From Desulfobacteraceae bacterium (GTDB lineage: Bacteria > Desulfobacterota > Desulfobacteria > Desulfobacterales > Desulfobacteraceae): a stretch of DNA of 64,000 nucleotides. The translations under genes were made by a program, and so were the position numbers. The notes beneath the pieces were generated by a model. That model was not told the origin of the DNA. It worked only from the letters and a program-made list of their open reading frames with translations, and did no database searches. The stretch is taken from NCBI GenBank assembly GCA_024225635.1, contig JAAEMK010000304.1, positions 62,001 through 126,000 on the forward strand, in the 5' to 3' direction. Within the stretch, counting starts at the first letter, position 1. The number at the start of each line of letters is the position of its first letter. Below, in pieces: positions 1 through 8,845 of this stretch.

Positions 1-794
1 TTCAATGCGGATTCCTCAATCCTGCCCACGGCCGGACCGGAAAGAACCGGATGGGTGCAGCAGGCATGGACCTCTTTGGCGCCCTTGGATTTGATGACAC
101 CGGCGGCCTCGGTAAGGGTACCTGCGGTATCCACCATGTCATCCAGAACGATGGCGGTCTTTCCTTCCACATCTCCGATGATGGCCATGGCCTTTGCCTG
201 ATTGGGCGCACTCCTGCGCTTATCAACAATGGCGAGTCCGGCATGGAGGCGTTTTGCGAAGGCCCTGGCACGTTCCACTCCGCCGGCGTCGGGAGATACA
301 ACGACCAGCTCCCCGTTGAAATTGTTCCGGATGTGCTCGAGAATGACCGGTGCCGCATAAAGGTTATCCACGGGAATATTGAAAAAGCCCTGGATCTGAC
401 CGGCATGAAGATCTAAGGTGATAACACGGTGAACACCGGTCTGGGTCAGAAGATCGGCTATCAGCTTGGCGCTGATGGGAACCCTTGGCGCCACCTTCTT
501 GTCCTGGCGGGCATAACCGAAATAGGGAATAACCGCAGTTATGGGGTTGGCGGATGACCGTTTCAACGCATCGATCATCAGCAGAAGCTCAACAAGGTTA
601 TCATTCACCGGAGAACAGGTGGACTGAATAACAAAAACCTCCTGCCTTCTTACGTTCTCATGGATCTCCACCTGTATCTCACCGTCACTGAATCGATTCA
701 GCTTGGTTTTCCCCAGAGGCCTTGCAAGATACTCAGAAACCTTTTGTGCAAGTACAGGATTGGAATTTCCTGAAAAAACCGTTATTCCGTTCAT
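1..794 (-). CDS. prs: Ribose-phosphate pyrophosphokinase (PRPP synthetase), 3' end off the window
   Basis: Makes PRPP from ribose 5-phosphate and ATP for nucleotide, His and Trp synthesis in the cytoplasm. I translated the minus strand from the ATG at 792-794, which gives 264 residues open to the left edge; the family is usually about 315 aa, so roughly 50 C-terminal residues lie outside. It begins [16 protein letters not shown] and shows the family signatures [21 protein letters not shown], the divalent-cation segment [13 protein letters not shown] and the PRPP-binding loop [13 protein letters not shown] tRNA-Gln gene and ispE lie upstream on the same strand, a common bacterial order. Very secure. 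Confidence 0.97.
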   Translation of the reverse strand, partial: MNGITVFSGNSNPVLAQKVSEYLARPLGKTKLNRFSDGEIQVEIHENVRRQEVFVIQSTCSPVNDNLVELLLMIDALKRSSANPITAVIPYFGYARQDKKVAPRVPISAKLIADLLTQTGVHRVITLDLHAGQIQGFFNIPVDNLYAAPVILEHIRNNFNGELVVVSPDAGGVERARAFAKRLHAGLAIVDKRRSAPNQAKAMAIIGDVEGKTAIVLDDMVDTAGTLTEAAGVIKSKGAKEVHACCTHPVLSGPAVGRIEESAL

Positions 795-824
795 ATAAAT
801 TCTCTTTGTAGTTTTTGTTATTGC

Positions 825-898
825 TGGCTGGGGCGGGAGGATTCGAACCTCCGAATGCAGGAATCAAAATCCTGTGTCTTACCGCTTGACGACGCCCC
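825..898 (-). tRNA. tRNA-Gln (UUG)
   Basis: The minus strand folds as a 74-nt cloverleaf with acceptor GGGGCGT, anticodon TTG in the loop TTTTGAT, T-loop GTTCGAATCC and an encoded 3' CCA. It sits between ispE and prs and is probably cotranscribed with them. Confidence 0.96.
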
Positions 899-919
899 AA
901 AAAAATCTTTTTTTTTCAA

Positions 920-1831
920 CTAAAATGCCTGCAAATTGTTCCCGGCCGTTGCAAATGAGGTCAGAAACACTTGCTTGTCAGTTGCCTTGGTTTTTTCTGT
1001 CAGAGTATCGTAGGCCTGTTCAGCCCTTGAACCATCGGAAAAAAGAGCAAAGAAAGATGAGCCGCTCCCGGTCATCAGCAATCCGTCCGGAAAAAATTCG
1101 GCCATCTCCTCTTTAACAGAGGGGATATCGGGATAGAGCCTGCAGGCGGCCTCTTCCAGGTCATTCTGCAGTAATCCCTTAATATCGAGCTCCTTGCCCA
1201 TCCCATGCTCATTTAACAGGGCATTATTATTAGAATTTTGTCCTTTTGTCAATGCCAAATCGATATTTTTATAAACCAGGGGGGTGGAAACGTTGAATCC
1301 GGGGAAGAAAACAACAACGTGGTAAGGCCGCAAAACGCCGCAATCAGAGAGCTTTTCACCCACTCCCCGGGCAAATGCCGCCCCCCCATGGATGAAGAAC
1401 GGAACATCCGCTCCCAGCCGGAGCCCCATTGCCATGAGCGCATCACGGGAAAACGGAGAACCAAACCGGCGGTTCAACACCAGCAGGGTGGTTGCGGCAT
1501 TGGAACTTCCACCGCCCAGGCCGGCCCCCACCGGGATCACCTTATTAATAACCACCCGGACCCCGGGCCTGACCCCTCTGGACGCTCCGGTCCTTGAGAG
1601 CTCGTCAAAAAAGAGATTCGCCGCCCTGCATACCAGATTGGAGCCATCCTCGGGCACATCCGGGTGATCACACGCCACAGACACGCCCGGAACATTGATA
1701 TCAAATCCAACCGTGTCACCGAAATCAAGGCAGGTCATCAAGGTGTAAAGCTCATGATACCCATCGTTTCTCCTGGCGGTGACATGGAGGAACAGGTTGA
1801 TCTTTGCCGGTGAGAGAACCTGCTCCATCAT
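920..1831 (-). CDS. ispE: 4-diphosphocytidyl-2-C-methyl-D-erythritol kinase
   Basis: GHMP-family kinase of the MEP isoprenoid pathway; phosphorylates CDP-methylerythritol at the 2-hydroxyl. 303 aa, slightly longer than the usual 285-300. Visible motifs: N-terminal PAKINLFLHV with the catalytic Lys10, the glycine-rich ATP loop PVGAGLGGGSSNAAT (about 100-114), GADVPFFIHGGAAFARG and the C-terminal GHMP motif MTGSGSSFFALF. The start overlaps the end of the DUF1844 gene by four bases, suggesting translational coupling. Two consecutive ATG codons exist (1829-1831 and 1826-1828); either could start. Confidence 0.95.
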   Translation of the reverse strand: MMEQVLSPAKINLFLHVTARRNDGYHELYTLMTCLDFGDTVGFDINVPGVSVACDHPDVPEDGSNLVCRAANLFFDELSRTGASRGVRPGVRVVINKVIPVGAGLGGGSSNAATTLLVLNRRFGSPFSRDALMAMGLRLGADVPFFIHGGAAFARGVGEKLSDCGVLRPYHVVVFFPGFNVSTPLVYKNIDLALTKGQNSNNNALLNEHGMGKELDIKGLLQNDLEEAACRLYPDIPSVKEEMAEFFPDGLLMTGSGSSFFALFSDGSRAEQAYDTLTEKTKATDKQVFLTSFATAGNNLQAF

Positions 1832-2136
1832 CCTTTTGCCTTGACAAACGCCATCTGAACCTCATGGAGAAGACTCGTCATGAGATTGGCCTCATCGTTA
1901 TCAAGGTTTCCACGGGTCTTCTTCTCCAGCATGATGATCATATCAACGGTCTGCTTGGCAAGATCCAGATTTTTGCTCCTGGTCCCGGTGGCGGGATCTT
2001 CCATCTCACCGAGCTGCACAAGGGCGGATGAATAGAGAGAGAGAATAAAGGTGGAAAAATCCACGGGCGGCATCCCCTTGCCGGTACCTGGCTGCTGCTT
2101 GCCGTTTTTCATGGTAAAACCCTTTCCTTCAGGCAT
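1828..2136 (-). CDS. DUF1844 family protein
   Basis: Small 102-aa cytoplasmic protein. The core from PVDFSTFILSLYSSALVQLG through a long helix (LDLAKQTVDMIIMLEKKTRGNL) to the EANLMTSLLHEVQMAFVKA tail matches what I know of the DUF1844 family, common in Deltaproteobacteria and without an established function. The N-terminus is short and polar (Lys, Gly, Gln). It overlaps ispE by four bases and is the first gene of the ispE-tRNA-prs group. Confidence 0.8.
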   Translation of the reverse strand: MPEGKGFTMKNGKQQPGTGKGMPPVDFSTFILSLYSSALVQLGEMEDPATGTRSKNLDLAKQTVDMIIMLEKKTRGNLDNDEANLMTSLLHEVQMAFVKAKG

Positions 2137-2215
2137 CTGTTACCTCCTTCCTGGTTAAACTTTCAACTCCCGGGACAGCCGGATACCCGACTTCCCCGGG
2201 CCGTGATTTAAGCGG

Positions 2216-2791
2216 TCAACACGACGGCGCCCCACAGGGGCAAGGGGTTGTATCGACACACTCCCACACAACATCGGATTCATCCCTTACCACCGAAGCG
2301 ATATGCCCGTCCACCCAAAAATGTTCCACCGTGCAAACACTCCCTTGATAATCAAGGCGGGTAACCATGGGAGCTGGCGCGCCAACGACCCGCACCATTG
2401 AAAGGCCGGCAAGTCCGACCCCCTGCCCCTTGAGCACCGCTTCCTTGGCCGTAAATGTCCTGAAAAATGCCTGGACACGATCACCCCCTCCAAAGCAGGC
2501 AAACTCTTCCGGGGAGAGAAGCCTGTTAAACAGGCTGTCGGAAACGGGTTTTACCCGTTCAATGTCAATCCCCGCAGGACCATGGGAAACCACACCTGCG
2601 ACAAAATCGGGTTTATGGGAGATGGACCAGTGGACTCCATTGCACGACAGGGGCTCTCCGGCCTCCCCTTTCAACAGGGTCCCGGGATGGAACCCTGATC
2701 TCTCGCCCGAAATCCTGAGACTCTGACGGGCATAGCGTCCCAGGGCTTCCACCCTTGCGCGGCCCTTGAGAAGGGCGCCCGCCGGGGGCAC
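2216..2791 (-). CDS. 4'-phosphopantetheinyl transferase (Sfp/AcpT type)
   Basis: Transfers 4'-phosphopantetheine from CoA to a serine of a carrier protein. Family signatures: the Mg-binding GIDIE (residues 73-77 in GTG numbering), WSISHKPDFVAGVVS and the second motif FTAKEAVLKGQG. 191 aa as listed from a GTG at 2789-2791, which has no good ribosome-binding site. The frame is open further up: an ATT at 2819-2821 lies exactly 6 nt after GGGAGG and would add MTTIYPVILR, a natural-looking N-terminus, so the true start may be a rare AUU. The protein ends in a Cys-rich tail (CPCGAPSC). Confidence 0.88.
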   Translation of the reverse strand: MPPAGALLKGRARVEALGRYARQSLRISGERSGFHPGTLLKGEAGEPLSCNGVHWSISHKPDFVAGVVSHGPAGIDIERVKPVSDSLFNRLLSPEEFACFGGGDRVQAFFRTFTAKEAVLKGQGVGLAGLSMVRVVGAPAPMVTRLDYQGSVCTVEHFWVDGHIASVVRDESDVVWECVDTTPCPCGAPSC

Positions 2792-2913
2792 CCTCAGGAT
2801 TACGGGATAAATCGTTGTAATGTCAAACCTCCCGGGCTTCTAATTAGATGTTCCCAGGGAGCATCCCAGCCTTTTCCCCCTATTATGAACAAACGAGGGA
2901 TGGATATCAAGCC

Positions 2914-2939
2914 CGCCCGGGGGAAATATTACCCGGGCG
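2914..2939 (-). terminator. Hairpin after cooC, weak terminator
   Basis: Perfect 8-bp stem (CGCCCGGG / CCCGGGCG) with a 10-nt AT-rich loop immediately downstream of the cooC stop codon. The following minus-strand sequence has no good U-tract, so termination is uncertain. Confidence 0.35.
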
Positions 2940-3704
2940 TTAGCCAATGTATTCGGCCACCTTGTTCATCAAACCATCCACAGCCATGACCGCGGCCGAA
3001 TCAGCGGGCAGCTCCATGAGGGAACGCTGCTCCATGTCAAACTCCAGAAGCGCCCCGTCATCCGGAATGGTGCAGATAATGGGCACGCCAATGTTTTCAC
3101 ACTCGTCAAGGAACGCCTTTCCAAGCTCTTTGGGAGCGCGGTTCACAATGAGCCCCACCTGCCCCACATTGAGCTTCAACTCCTCCAGCATGTCATTAAT
3201 CCGTTTCACCGCCCTCAACCCCCGCAGGGCATAATCGGTGACAAGCAGCAGCATATCCACCTTGCCGCTGGTGCGGCGGCTCAGATGCTCCATACCTGCC
3301 TCGTTGTCAACCATCAGGTATTTATAATTTTTCTCAAGCTCCTCGGTGAAGCGGTTGAGGATGTTGTTGACCATGCAGTAACACCCCTGCCCCTCCTGCC
3401 GGCCCATCACCAGGAGATCAAACGCCTGCTGCTCGATGAGGACCTGGTGCATGAGCATCTCGAGATATACTATCTTGTCCATGCCCGAAGGAACGCCCTG
3501 GGGATTCTTCATAAATCCCTCCCTTACATCCCCCACACTTTTATCGACATCGATACCAAGGGTCTCACCCAGGTTGCTGTTGGGATCGGCATCCACCGCA
3601 AGCACCGGAGACTCTCCGCTCTCTGCCAAATGACGCAAAATAAGTGCAGCCACAGTTGTTTTACCAACACCACCCTTGCCAGCCAGCGCAATTACCTTAC
3701 TCAT
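2940..3704 (-). CDS. cooC: CooC-type ATPase, CO dehydrogenase nickel-insertion accessory protein (copy 1)
   Basis: MinD/ParA-class P-loop ATPase that helps load nickel into CO dehydrogenase. 254 aa. Deviant Walker A GKGGVGKTT at 9-17, VLAVDADPNSNLGE switch region at 34-47, and the CooC-specific metal-binding Cys-x-Cys (C108 and C110 in GQGCYC). It ends the operon metF - nifU-like - 73-aa ORF - cooC. A second CooC lies at 17984-18763 behind the CODH/ACS genes; the two differ along their length and are not a recent duplicate. Which client each serves cannot be read from sequence. Confidence 0.92.
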   Translation of the reverse strand: MSKVIALAGKGGVGKTTVAALILRHLAESGESPVLAVDADPNSNLGETLGIDVDKSVGDVREGFMKNPQGVPSGMDKIVYLEMLMHQVLIEQQAFDLLVMGRQEGQGCYCMVNNILNRFTEELEKNYKYLMVDNEAGMEHLSRRTSGKVDMLLLVTDYALRGLRAVKRINDMLEELKLNVGQVGLIVNRAPKELGKAFLDECENIGVPIICTIPDDGALLEFDMEQRSLMELPADSAAVMAVDGLMNKVAEYIG

Positions 3705-3725
3705 AACATCTCCAATCTTTTGCTA

Positions 3726-3947
3726 TCAGTTGTAGTTTTGCAGATCCTTTGCAAAACCTTCAAAATCTCGCTCCTCCAGAAACCGGGAGATGATCTCCCC
3801 CAGCTTATCGGCGGTGTCGACCCGGTACACACCCCGGTCATCCGTGCCTGCAACGGCCTTGGCATTTGCAACAACGGCCTTCAAGGCCTCAACTGTGATA
3901 TCCAGATTCACCTGGACCGTTACCATCTCTTTTTCTTCTTCCATCAC
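3726..3947 (-). CDS. Small acidic protein of unknown function in the metF-cooC operon
   Basis: 73 aa, not recognised. After an acidic N-terminus (MMEEEKEM) it reads like one small alpha/beta unit: a hydrophobic strand (VTVQVNLDITVEALKAVVA), a polar turn (GTDDRGVYRVD) and a C-terminal helix rich in Glu and Phe (EIISRFLEERDFEGFAKDL). No cysteines, signal or membrane segment. Its start overlaps the NifU-like stop by four bases and it sits 21 bp before cooC, so it is surely cotranslated with both. A role in C1/CODH maturation or complex assembly is inferred from position only. Confidence 0.7.
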   Translation of the reverse strand: MMEEEKEMVTVQVNLDITVEALKAVVANAKAVAGTDDRGVYRVDTADKLGEIISRFLEERDFEGFAKDLQNYN

Positions 3948-4393
3948 TCTTTTCCTTCATTCCTGGCAGCGCCGGTCATATAGAGCCTCAACGCCTCCTG
4001 CACGGTTCCGGCGGCAAGAAAGGCACAATGCTGATCATCCTCGGGAACATCCCCCAATTTTTCAAGGACCACCTCCCCCGTGATATCGGCAAGTTCTTCG
4101 ACGCGTTTTCCAACGCTCATCTCGGCTGCAAACGAACCGCACACCTGGCTGGAACCGCATCCGTCCGTCACATATGTGGCTTCGGCCACCCGGTCCTTGT
4201 CAAACCTCAGGTAGATATCCATGGAGTCCCCGCAATCCCCCAGGGCATGGGCATGGACATCACAGTTTTCCATCTTCCCCCTGAACCGGGGATTCCGCCA
4301 GCGATCAAACCCCTTGTCGCCAAGCACCTCTTTTGCCTCGTCAAAGATCTTCTCCTGGAGGCCGTCCAGGAATTGATCCAAACTATCTGCCAT
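3944..4393 (-). CDS. NifU/IscU-like iron-sulfur scaffold protein
   Basis: 149 aa, single NifU-N domain. The three cluster-binding cysteines of the IscU fold are present: C54 (GDCGDSM), C79 (DGCGSSQVCGS) and C123 (DQHCAFLA); D56 matches the conserved aspartate after the first cysteine. The N-terminal 45 residues are helical. In this operon, between metF and cooC, it may supply [4Fe-4S] clusters to the CODH/ACS or MetF proteins; that is inferred. It is not beside iscS or other isc genes, so it appears to be a dedicated scaffold. Confidence 0.85.
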   Translation of the reverse strand: MADSLDQFLDGLQEKIFDEAKEVLGDKGFDRWRNPRFRGKMENCDVHAHALGDCGDSMDIYLRFDKDRVAEATYVTDGCGSSQVCGSFAAEMSVGKRVEELADITGEVVLEKLGDVPEDDQHCAFLAAGTVQEALRLYMTGAARNEGKE

Positions 4394-4420
4394 CTGTTCC
4401 TCCCTCTACTTCTCCCTTTC

Positions 4421-5299
4421 TCACTTGAGCAATCCCTGCTCCTTGAGCTGCTGAACGATTTGCATGACCGACCCGGACCGGTCCATGGTATAAAAATGAA
4501 GACCGTCCACGCCCCGGGCAAGAAGATCCTTGCACTGTTCCAGGGCGACCTCGACCCCCAGGGCCGCGACCTCCTTGGCATCCGCATCGGCAAGGGCATC
4601 GAGCCGCCCCTTGAGTTCGGCGGGAATGGTCGATCCGCAGAGCTTGCAAAGCATGTTGGTCAACTTGACAGTATAGATGGGCATGATGCCCGGGATGATG
4701 GGAATGGTTATTCCGCAGGCCCTGCACCGATCAACATAGGAGAAGAAAAATTCATTGTCATAAAAATACTGGGCAACCGCATATTGGGCGCCCTTGTCCT
4801 GTTTCAGCTTGAGATACTCTATATCCTTCTCAAGGCTCTCGGCCTGGACATGGCCCTCGGGATAGCCTGCGCACCCAAGGTCAAAGTCGTAACGGCCGCT
4901 GATGAACCCAAGGAGATCGGAAGCGTAGGAAAAACTGTCCGGATGGGGTGTAAAGTCGTCATTCCTGGGCTCGTCCCCCCGGATGACAAAGATGGTTTCA
5001 ACCCCCAGCGCCTTATACCGGTCCAGCACCCCGGTGATCTCGTCCGGGGAAATGCCGAACCCCGCAAGGTAGGCCACGGTGGGCAGTTTTTTCTCCATCA
5101 TCTTCTTCACCGCCTGATAGGACCCCTCCCTGGTTGAGCCGCCGGCCCCGAATGTCACTGACATATAATCCGGGTTCAGGGTCGCAAGCTCGTCAACAAC
5201 GGTATAAAACCCCGTTTCGGCTTTCTCGTCCCTGGGAGGAAAGAACTCAAACGAGACCATGGGCCCTGCCTGGTTCCTGTAAAGATTTCCAACGCGCAT
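4421..5299 (-). CDS. metF: 5,10-methylenetetrahydrofolate reductase
   Basis: Flavoprotein reducing methylene-THF to methyl-THF, the last step of the methyl branch before AcsE. 292 aa, normal for MetF. Motifs: N-terminal VSFEFFPPRDEK, the substrate strand MSVTFGAGGSTR, IFVIRGDEPR in the FAD-binding region, GCAGYPEGH and QYFYDN. First gene of the four-gene operon; minus-strand AAGGAGAG lies 4-5 nt before ATG. No metV-like zinc/FeS partner gene is nearby, so the physiological electron donor is not indicated. Confidence 0.95.
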   Translation of the reverse strand: MRVGNLYRNQAGPMVSFEFFPPRDEKAETGFYTVVDELATLNPDYMSVTFGAGGSTREGSYQAVKKMMEKKLPTVAYLAGFGISPDEITGVLDRYKALGVETIFVIRGDEPRNDDFTPHPDSFSYASDLLGFISGRYDFDLGCAGYPEGHVQAESLEKDIEYLKLKQDKGAQYAVAQYFYDNEFFFSYVDRCRACGITIPIIPGIMPIYTVKLTNMLCKLCGSTIPAELKGRLDALADADAKEVAALGVEVALEQCKDLLARGVDGLHFYTMDRSGSVMQIVQQLKEQGLLK

Positions 5300-5315
5300 A
5301 CATCTCTCCTTAGCT

Positions 5316-5350
5316 TATAAGTTATGGCTCTTAAACTGTCCTATAAGTTA
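5316..5350. repeat. Short direct repeat upstream of metF
   Basis: The nonamer TATAAGTTA occurs at 5316-5324 and again at 5342-5350, 26 bp apart, in the AT-rich metF leader. Spacing near 2.5 helical turns could suit a regulator, but nine-base AT-rich words can recur by chance. Confidence 0.25.
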
Positions 5351-5393
5351 GACCAATATAAAAAAAACGCAATGATAATCAGCAAAAAATCGA

Positions 5394-5434
5394 AACAAAA
5401 AAGCCGGAAAACAGTTTTCACTGCTTTCCGGCTT
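5394..5434 (-). terminator. Rho-independent terminator of folD
   Basis: A long hairpin: AAGCCGGAAA (5401-5410) pairs with TTTCCGGCTT (5425-5434), continued by CAGT/ACTG around a 4-nt loop with one mismatch. On the minus strand it is followed by TTTTTTGTTTCG. It separates folD from metF, so metF has its own promoter in 5300-5400. Confidence 0.85.
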
Positions 5435-5499
5435 TACTAACCTAGGATTCACGGAAGCCGCTCGAAAAAAAACAGCCCCTTTAAAAATCAGAAACGGCT

Positions 5500-6393
5500 C
5501 TACTTGCCGATGCTGAACTGTGCTGATCTCAAGGTGTTCTTCATGAGCATGGCGATGGTCATGGGGCCAACACCACCGGGTACGGGAGTGATCTTGCCTG
5601 CGATCTCCTTTGCCTTGTCATAATCGACATCACCCTTGAGGATGGCCTTACCGGTCTTCTCGTTCATGCCGACCCTGTTGACGCCTACATCGATAACGGT
5701 TGAACCGGGCTTGATCCACTCGGGTTTCACAAGATCAGGCACACCGGCGGCAACGATAAGGATATCGGCACGCTTGCAATGGGCTGCAAGATCCTTGGTG
5801 CGGGTATGAACAATGGTCACGGTGGAGTTTGCACCCACACCCTTCTGGGCCATCATCATTGCAATGGGTTTACCAACGATGTTGGAACGCCCGACCACAA
5901 CCACCTCGGCGCCGGAAGTCTCGGTACCGGAACGAACGATCATCTCCTGGATGCCTGCCGGTGTGCAGGGAAGGAAACGAGCCTCGTCTCCACCGATCAT
6001 GAGACGGCCGACATTCACGGGATGGAAGGCATCCACATCCTTGTCGGGGTCGATGGCGTTGAGGACCTTTTTGTCGTCAATGTGTTTGGGAAGCGGCAGC
6101 TGAACAAGGATGCCGTGGATTTCGGGATCGTTGTTGTACTTGTCGATCAGGGCCAGGAGATCCGCTTCGGAGATATCCTCGGGCTGATCGTCCTGGATCT
6201 CTTTGAAACCGACGCTCAGGGCGGTCTTGACCTTAAGGGTGACATAGCTGATGGAAGCAGGGCTGCTACCCACAAGGATAGTCACAAGCCCCGGCACCTT
6301 GCCGTGTTTCGCCTTCATCTCCTCAACTTCCTGCTTGACCTCTGCAAGGATGTCCTTGCGTATATCGGTTCCGCTGATAATCTCTGCAGTCAT
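5500..6393 (-). CDS. folD: Methylene-THF dehydrogenase / methenyl-THF cyclohydrolase
   Basis: Bifunctional enzyme interconverting methenyl-, formyl- and methylene-THF. 297 aa from the ATG at 6391-6393, chosen because it follows AAGGAGA at proper spacing and the protein starts in register with the family (MTAEIISGTDIRKDIL); the frame opens 27 codons earlier but those residues are not FolD-like. Motifs: catalytic Tyr/Lys region SYVTLKVKTA, QLPLPKHID, DAFHPVNVG, VGRSNIVGKP, and C-terminal PGGVGPMTIAML. Lies 107 bp downstream of fhs on the same strand and ends at a strong terminator. Confidence 0.96.
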   Translation of the reverse strand: MTAEIISGTDIRKDILAEVKQEVEEMKAKHGKVPGLVTILVGSSPASISYVTLKVKTALSVGFKEIQDDQPEDISEADLLALIDKYNNDPEIHGILVQLPLPKHIDDKKVLNAIDPDKDVDAFHPVNVGRLMIGGDEARFLPCTPAGIQEMIVRSGTETSGAEVVVVGRSNIVGKPIAMMMAQKGVGANSTVTIVHTRTKDLAAHCKRADILIVAAGVPDLVKPEWIKPGSTVIDVGVNRVGMNEKTGKAILKGDVDYDKAKEIAGKITPVPGGVGPMTIAMLMKNTLRSAQFSIGK

Positions 6394-6500
6394 TCTATTG
6401 TCTCCTTGTATACAAAGGCTGTGCATTGACAGCACAAGGGGGGAAGACCGGTCCCGGGAAACACCCGGCGCCAAACTTCCCCCTGCTTGGATTTAACGTT

Positions 6501-8276
6501 CTAGAATACGCCTTCGACCTTACCGGTCTCGACATCTACGTCAACACGCTTGAACGCAGGGTTGGATCCTGTTCCAGGCATGAGGCTGATGGTACCGGCC
6601 ACAGGCACGATGAATCCTGCGCCGCCATAGGTGAGGACCTCTCTGATGTTGAGCCTCCAGCCTGTGGGCACACCCTTGAGGGCCGGGTTGTCGGAAAGGG
6701 AGAGATGGGTTTTTACCATGCACATGCCAAGCTTGCACAGCTCGGGATCGGCCTGGATTCTTGCGAGGGAGGCATTTGCCTCGTTGGAGTAGTCAACACC
6801 GTCAGCGCCGTAAACTTCCTTGGCAATGAGTTCGATCCGCTCCTTGAGGGGCATGTCAAGCTCATAGAGGAACTTGAACTCAGTCTTCTCTTCACACGCC
6901 GCAATAACGGTCTCGGCAAACTCGACGGCGCCGTCACCACCCTGCTCCCAGTGACGGGAAAGGGCAACCCTTGCACCCGCTTTTTCACTAAGCTCGCGAA
7001 CCTTGGCGATCTCGGCGTCAGTATCGGTGTAAAAGGCGTTGATGCAGACAACCGGGCTGATACCGGCTTTTCTGACGTTTTCGATGTGATGGATAAGGTT
7101 GTCACATCCCTTGGCAACCCACTCGACGTTCTCTGTGCTGTACTCTTCGGGCATGGCTTTTCCGGGAACGGGTACGGGAGCGCCACCGTGGCATTTAAGG
7201 GCACGGATGGTGGCGACGACAACGGCGCAATCGGGCTTGAGACCGGAAAAGCGGCATTTCAGGTTCCAGAACTTCTCAAATCCGATGTCGGCACCGAATC
7301 CGGACTCGGTTACATGGTAGTCAGCAAGCTTGAGGCCGACCCTGTCGGCGATGATGGAGCTCTGGCCGATGGCGATGTTGGCAAAGGGGCCTGCATGAAC
7401 GATAACGGGCTGGCCTTCCAGGGTCTGCATGAGGGAGGGATTGAGAGCGTCAACCATCCATGCGGTCATGGCGCCGGCGACCTGGAGATCTTCAGTGGTA
7501 ACGGGTTTGCCTTTCTTAGTGTAGGCAACAACGATCTTGCCCATTCTCTCACGCATGTCCTTGAGATCCTTGGCAACAGCGAGAATCGCCATAACCTCGG
7601 AAGATACGGCGATACCGAACTTGGATTTCATCATGAAACCGTCGGATTTACCGTTAACGCCGTCAATACCGATGATGATGTTTCTCAGGGACTGGCAGCA
7701 GAAGTCCATGATCCAGCCCATCTCGACCCGTGTGGGATCGATGTCGATACGCTCCATGCCGGAGAGGCGGTTGAGCTGCTCGTCGGTATAGTTTCTCTCA
7801 TGCTGCATACGGGATGTCAGGGCGACCATTGCAAGGTTGTGGGCGTTCATGATCGCATTGATGTCGCCGGTGAAACCAAGTGAAAAAGGAGTCAGGGGGA
7901 TGCACTGGGCAAGACCGCCGCCGGCGGCAGAACCCTTAATGTTCATTGTGGGTCCGCCTGAAGGCTGACGAATGGCGGCACAGACATTTTTACCCAACTT
8001 GCCGAGACCCTGGACAAGACCCATGGAGGATGTGGATTTTCCTTCACCAAGGGGGGTGGGAGTGATCGCGGTTACGTCAATGTACTTTCCATCGGGTTTG
8101 TCTTTGAGCCGCTCCAGGACTGCACGAAAATCGATCTTAGCGATGTAATGCCCCTGGGGAAGCAGCTCATCTTTGGTGAGCCCCAGTTTTTCACCGATCT
8201 CGTAGATGGTGAGCATGTCTTTCTCTGCGTCCTGCGCGATTTCCCAGTCTGCATGTTTGGTTGGATCTAATGCCAT
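6501..8276 (-). CDS. fhs: Formate-tetrahydrofolate ligase
   Basis: ATP-dependent activation of formate to 10-formyl-THF, first step of the methyl branch (or last step in oxidative direction). 591 aa, longer than the roughly 556-aa clostridial enzymes, with an N-terminal extension of about 30 residues. Motifs: P-loop [16 protein letters not shown] (about 74-89), [49 protein letters not shown], and [11 protein letters not shown] near the end. Transcribed divergently from the CODH/ACS operon and followed by folD. Confidence 0.96.
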   Translation of the reverse strand: MALDPTKHADWEIAQDAEKDMLTIYEIGEKLGLTKDELLPQGHYIAKIDFRAVLERLKDKPDGKYIDVTAITPTPLGEGKSTSSMGLVQGLGKLGKNVCAAIRQPSGGPTMNIKGSAAGGGLAQCIPLTPFSLGFTGDINAIMNAHNLAMVALTSRMQHERNYTDEQLNRLSGMERIDIDPTRVEMGWIMDFCCQSLRNIIIGIDGVNGKSDGFMMKSKFGIAVSSEVMAILAVAKDLKDMRERMGKIVVAYTKKGKPVTTEDLQVAGAMTAWMVDALNPSLMQTLEGQPVIVHAGPFANIAIGQSSIIADRVGLKLADYHVTESGFGADIGFEKFWNLKCRFSGLKPDCAVVVATIRALKCHGGAPVPVPGKAMPEEYSTENVEWVAKGCDNLIHHIENVRKAGISPVVCINAFYTDTDAEIAKVRELSEKAGARVALSRHWEQGGDGAVEFAETVIAACEEKTEFKFLYELDMPLKERIELIAKEVYGADGVDYSNEANASLARIQADPELCKLGMCMVKTHLSLSDNPALKGVPTGWRLNIREVLTYGGAGFIVPVAGTISLMPGTGSNPAFKRVDVDVETGKVEGVF

Positions 8277-8845
8277 GGTTAACTCCTTTTTAATAATTGC
8301 GGCTCAGGGGATGAGCCTGTTAGAACATAACCGTATCATTTGATTTCTTTGCACGCACTCAATTGTCACGGGAATAATCTAATAATAGCAGATACGAGTC
8401 AAGTGTTATTTAGGTATTATCAGAAAAAAAAGACAGGTTTTCAACCACCGGGATAAACCGTTGACGATAAGACTGATTTCATATTCATTGAATTTTATTC
8501 ATTCATTTAATACGCTGCATGTTTTCTACCTAGACGTGTTCTACTTATTATTTTCAATTTGACAGCATATTAATCGACTACACTATTGACAAAAGGGGTT
8601 GCGGGTTGTAATTCATGTTACGGTGGAAATGGAGTTTGACTTAGTGGGCACCCACTACAACCTTTTTTGAAAGAGGCAAATGACCGTTACCAAAGCAATT
8701 CTGAATATTGATTCACCATCCCGACTTCCAATGCTGGCCAACAGTGTCTGGAATTTCATGCATTGCCTTTCCTATGATCTTTTATCCGATCATATCTTAA
8801 ATAACCAATCTGCAACCAATAACACCAAACCACGAGGAGGGAAAA
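8277..8845. promoter_or_regulatory. 569-bp divergent intergenic region between fhs and acsD
   Basis: No gene seen. The region is AT-rich and holds the fhs promoter candidate (8374-8402) and, on the plus strand, two TTGACA boxes (8559-8564 and 8586-8591) with only weak -10 partners. Further down GGTTGTA (8604-8610) can pair with TACAACC (8656-8662), which is directly followed by TTTTTT; nested inside is TAGTGGG-CA-CCCACTA (8642-8657). That arrangement resembles a terminator or attenuator in the leader of the acs operon, about 180 nt before acsD. No known riboswitch consensus was recognised. Confidence 0.4.
8374..8402 (-). promoter_or_regulatory. Candidate sigma-70 promoter for fhs-folD
   Basis: On the minus strand TTGACT (8397-8402), a 17-bp spacer and GATTAT (8374-8379), about 100 bp ahead of the fhs start in an AT-rich stretch. 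Five of six and four of six matches to consensus. Confidence 0.4.

Noticed and set aside
6426-7883. 485-residue plus-strand frame opposite fhs
   Set aside because: Antisense shadow; Gly/Asp/Val-rich with no domain pattern.
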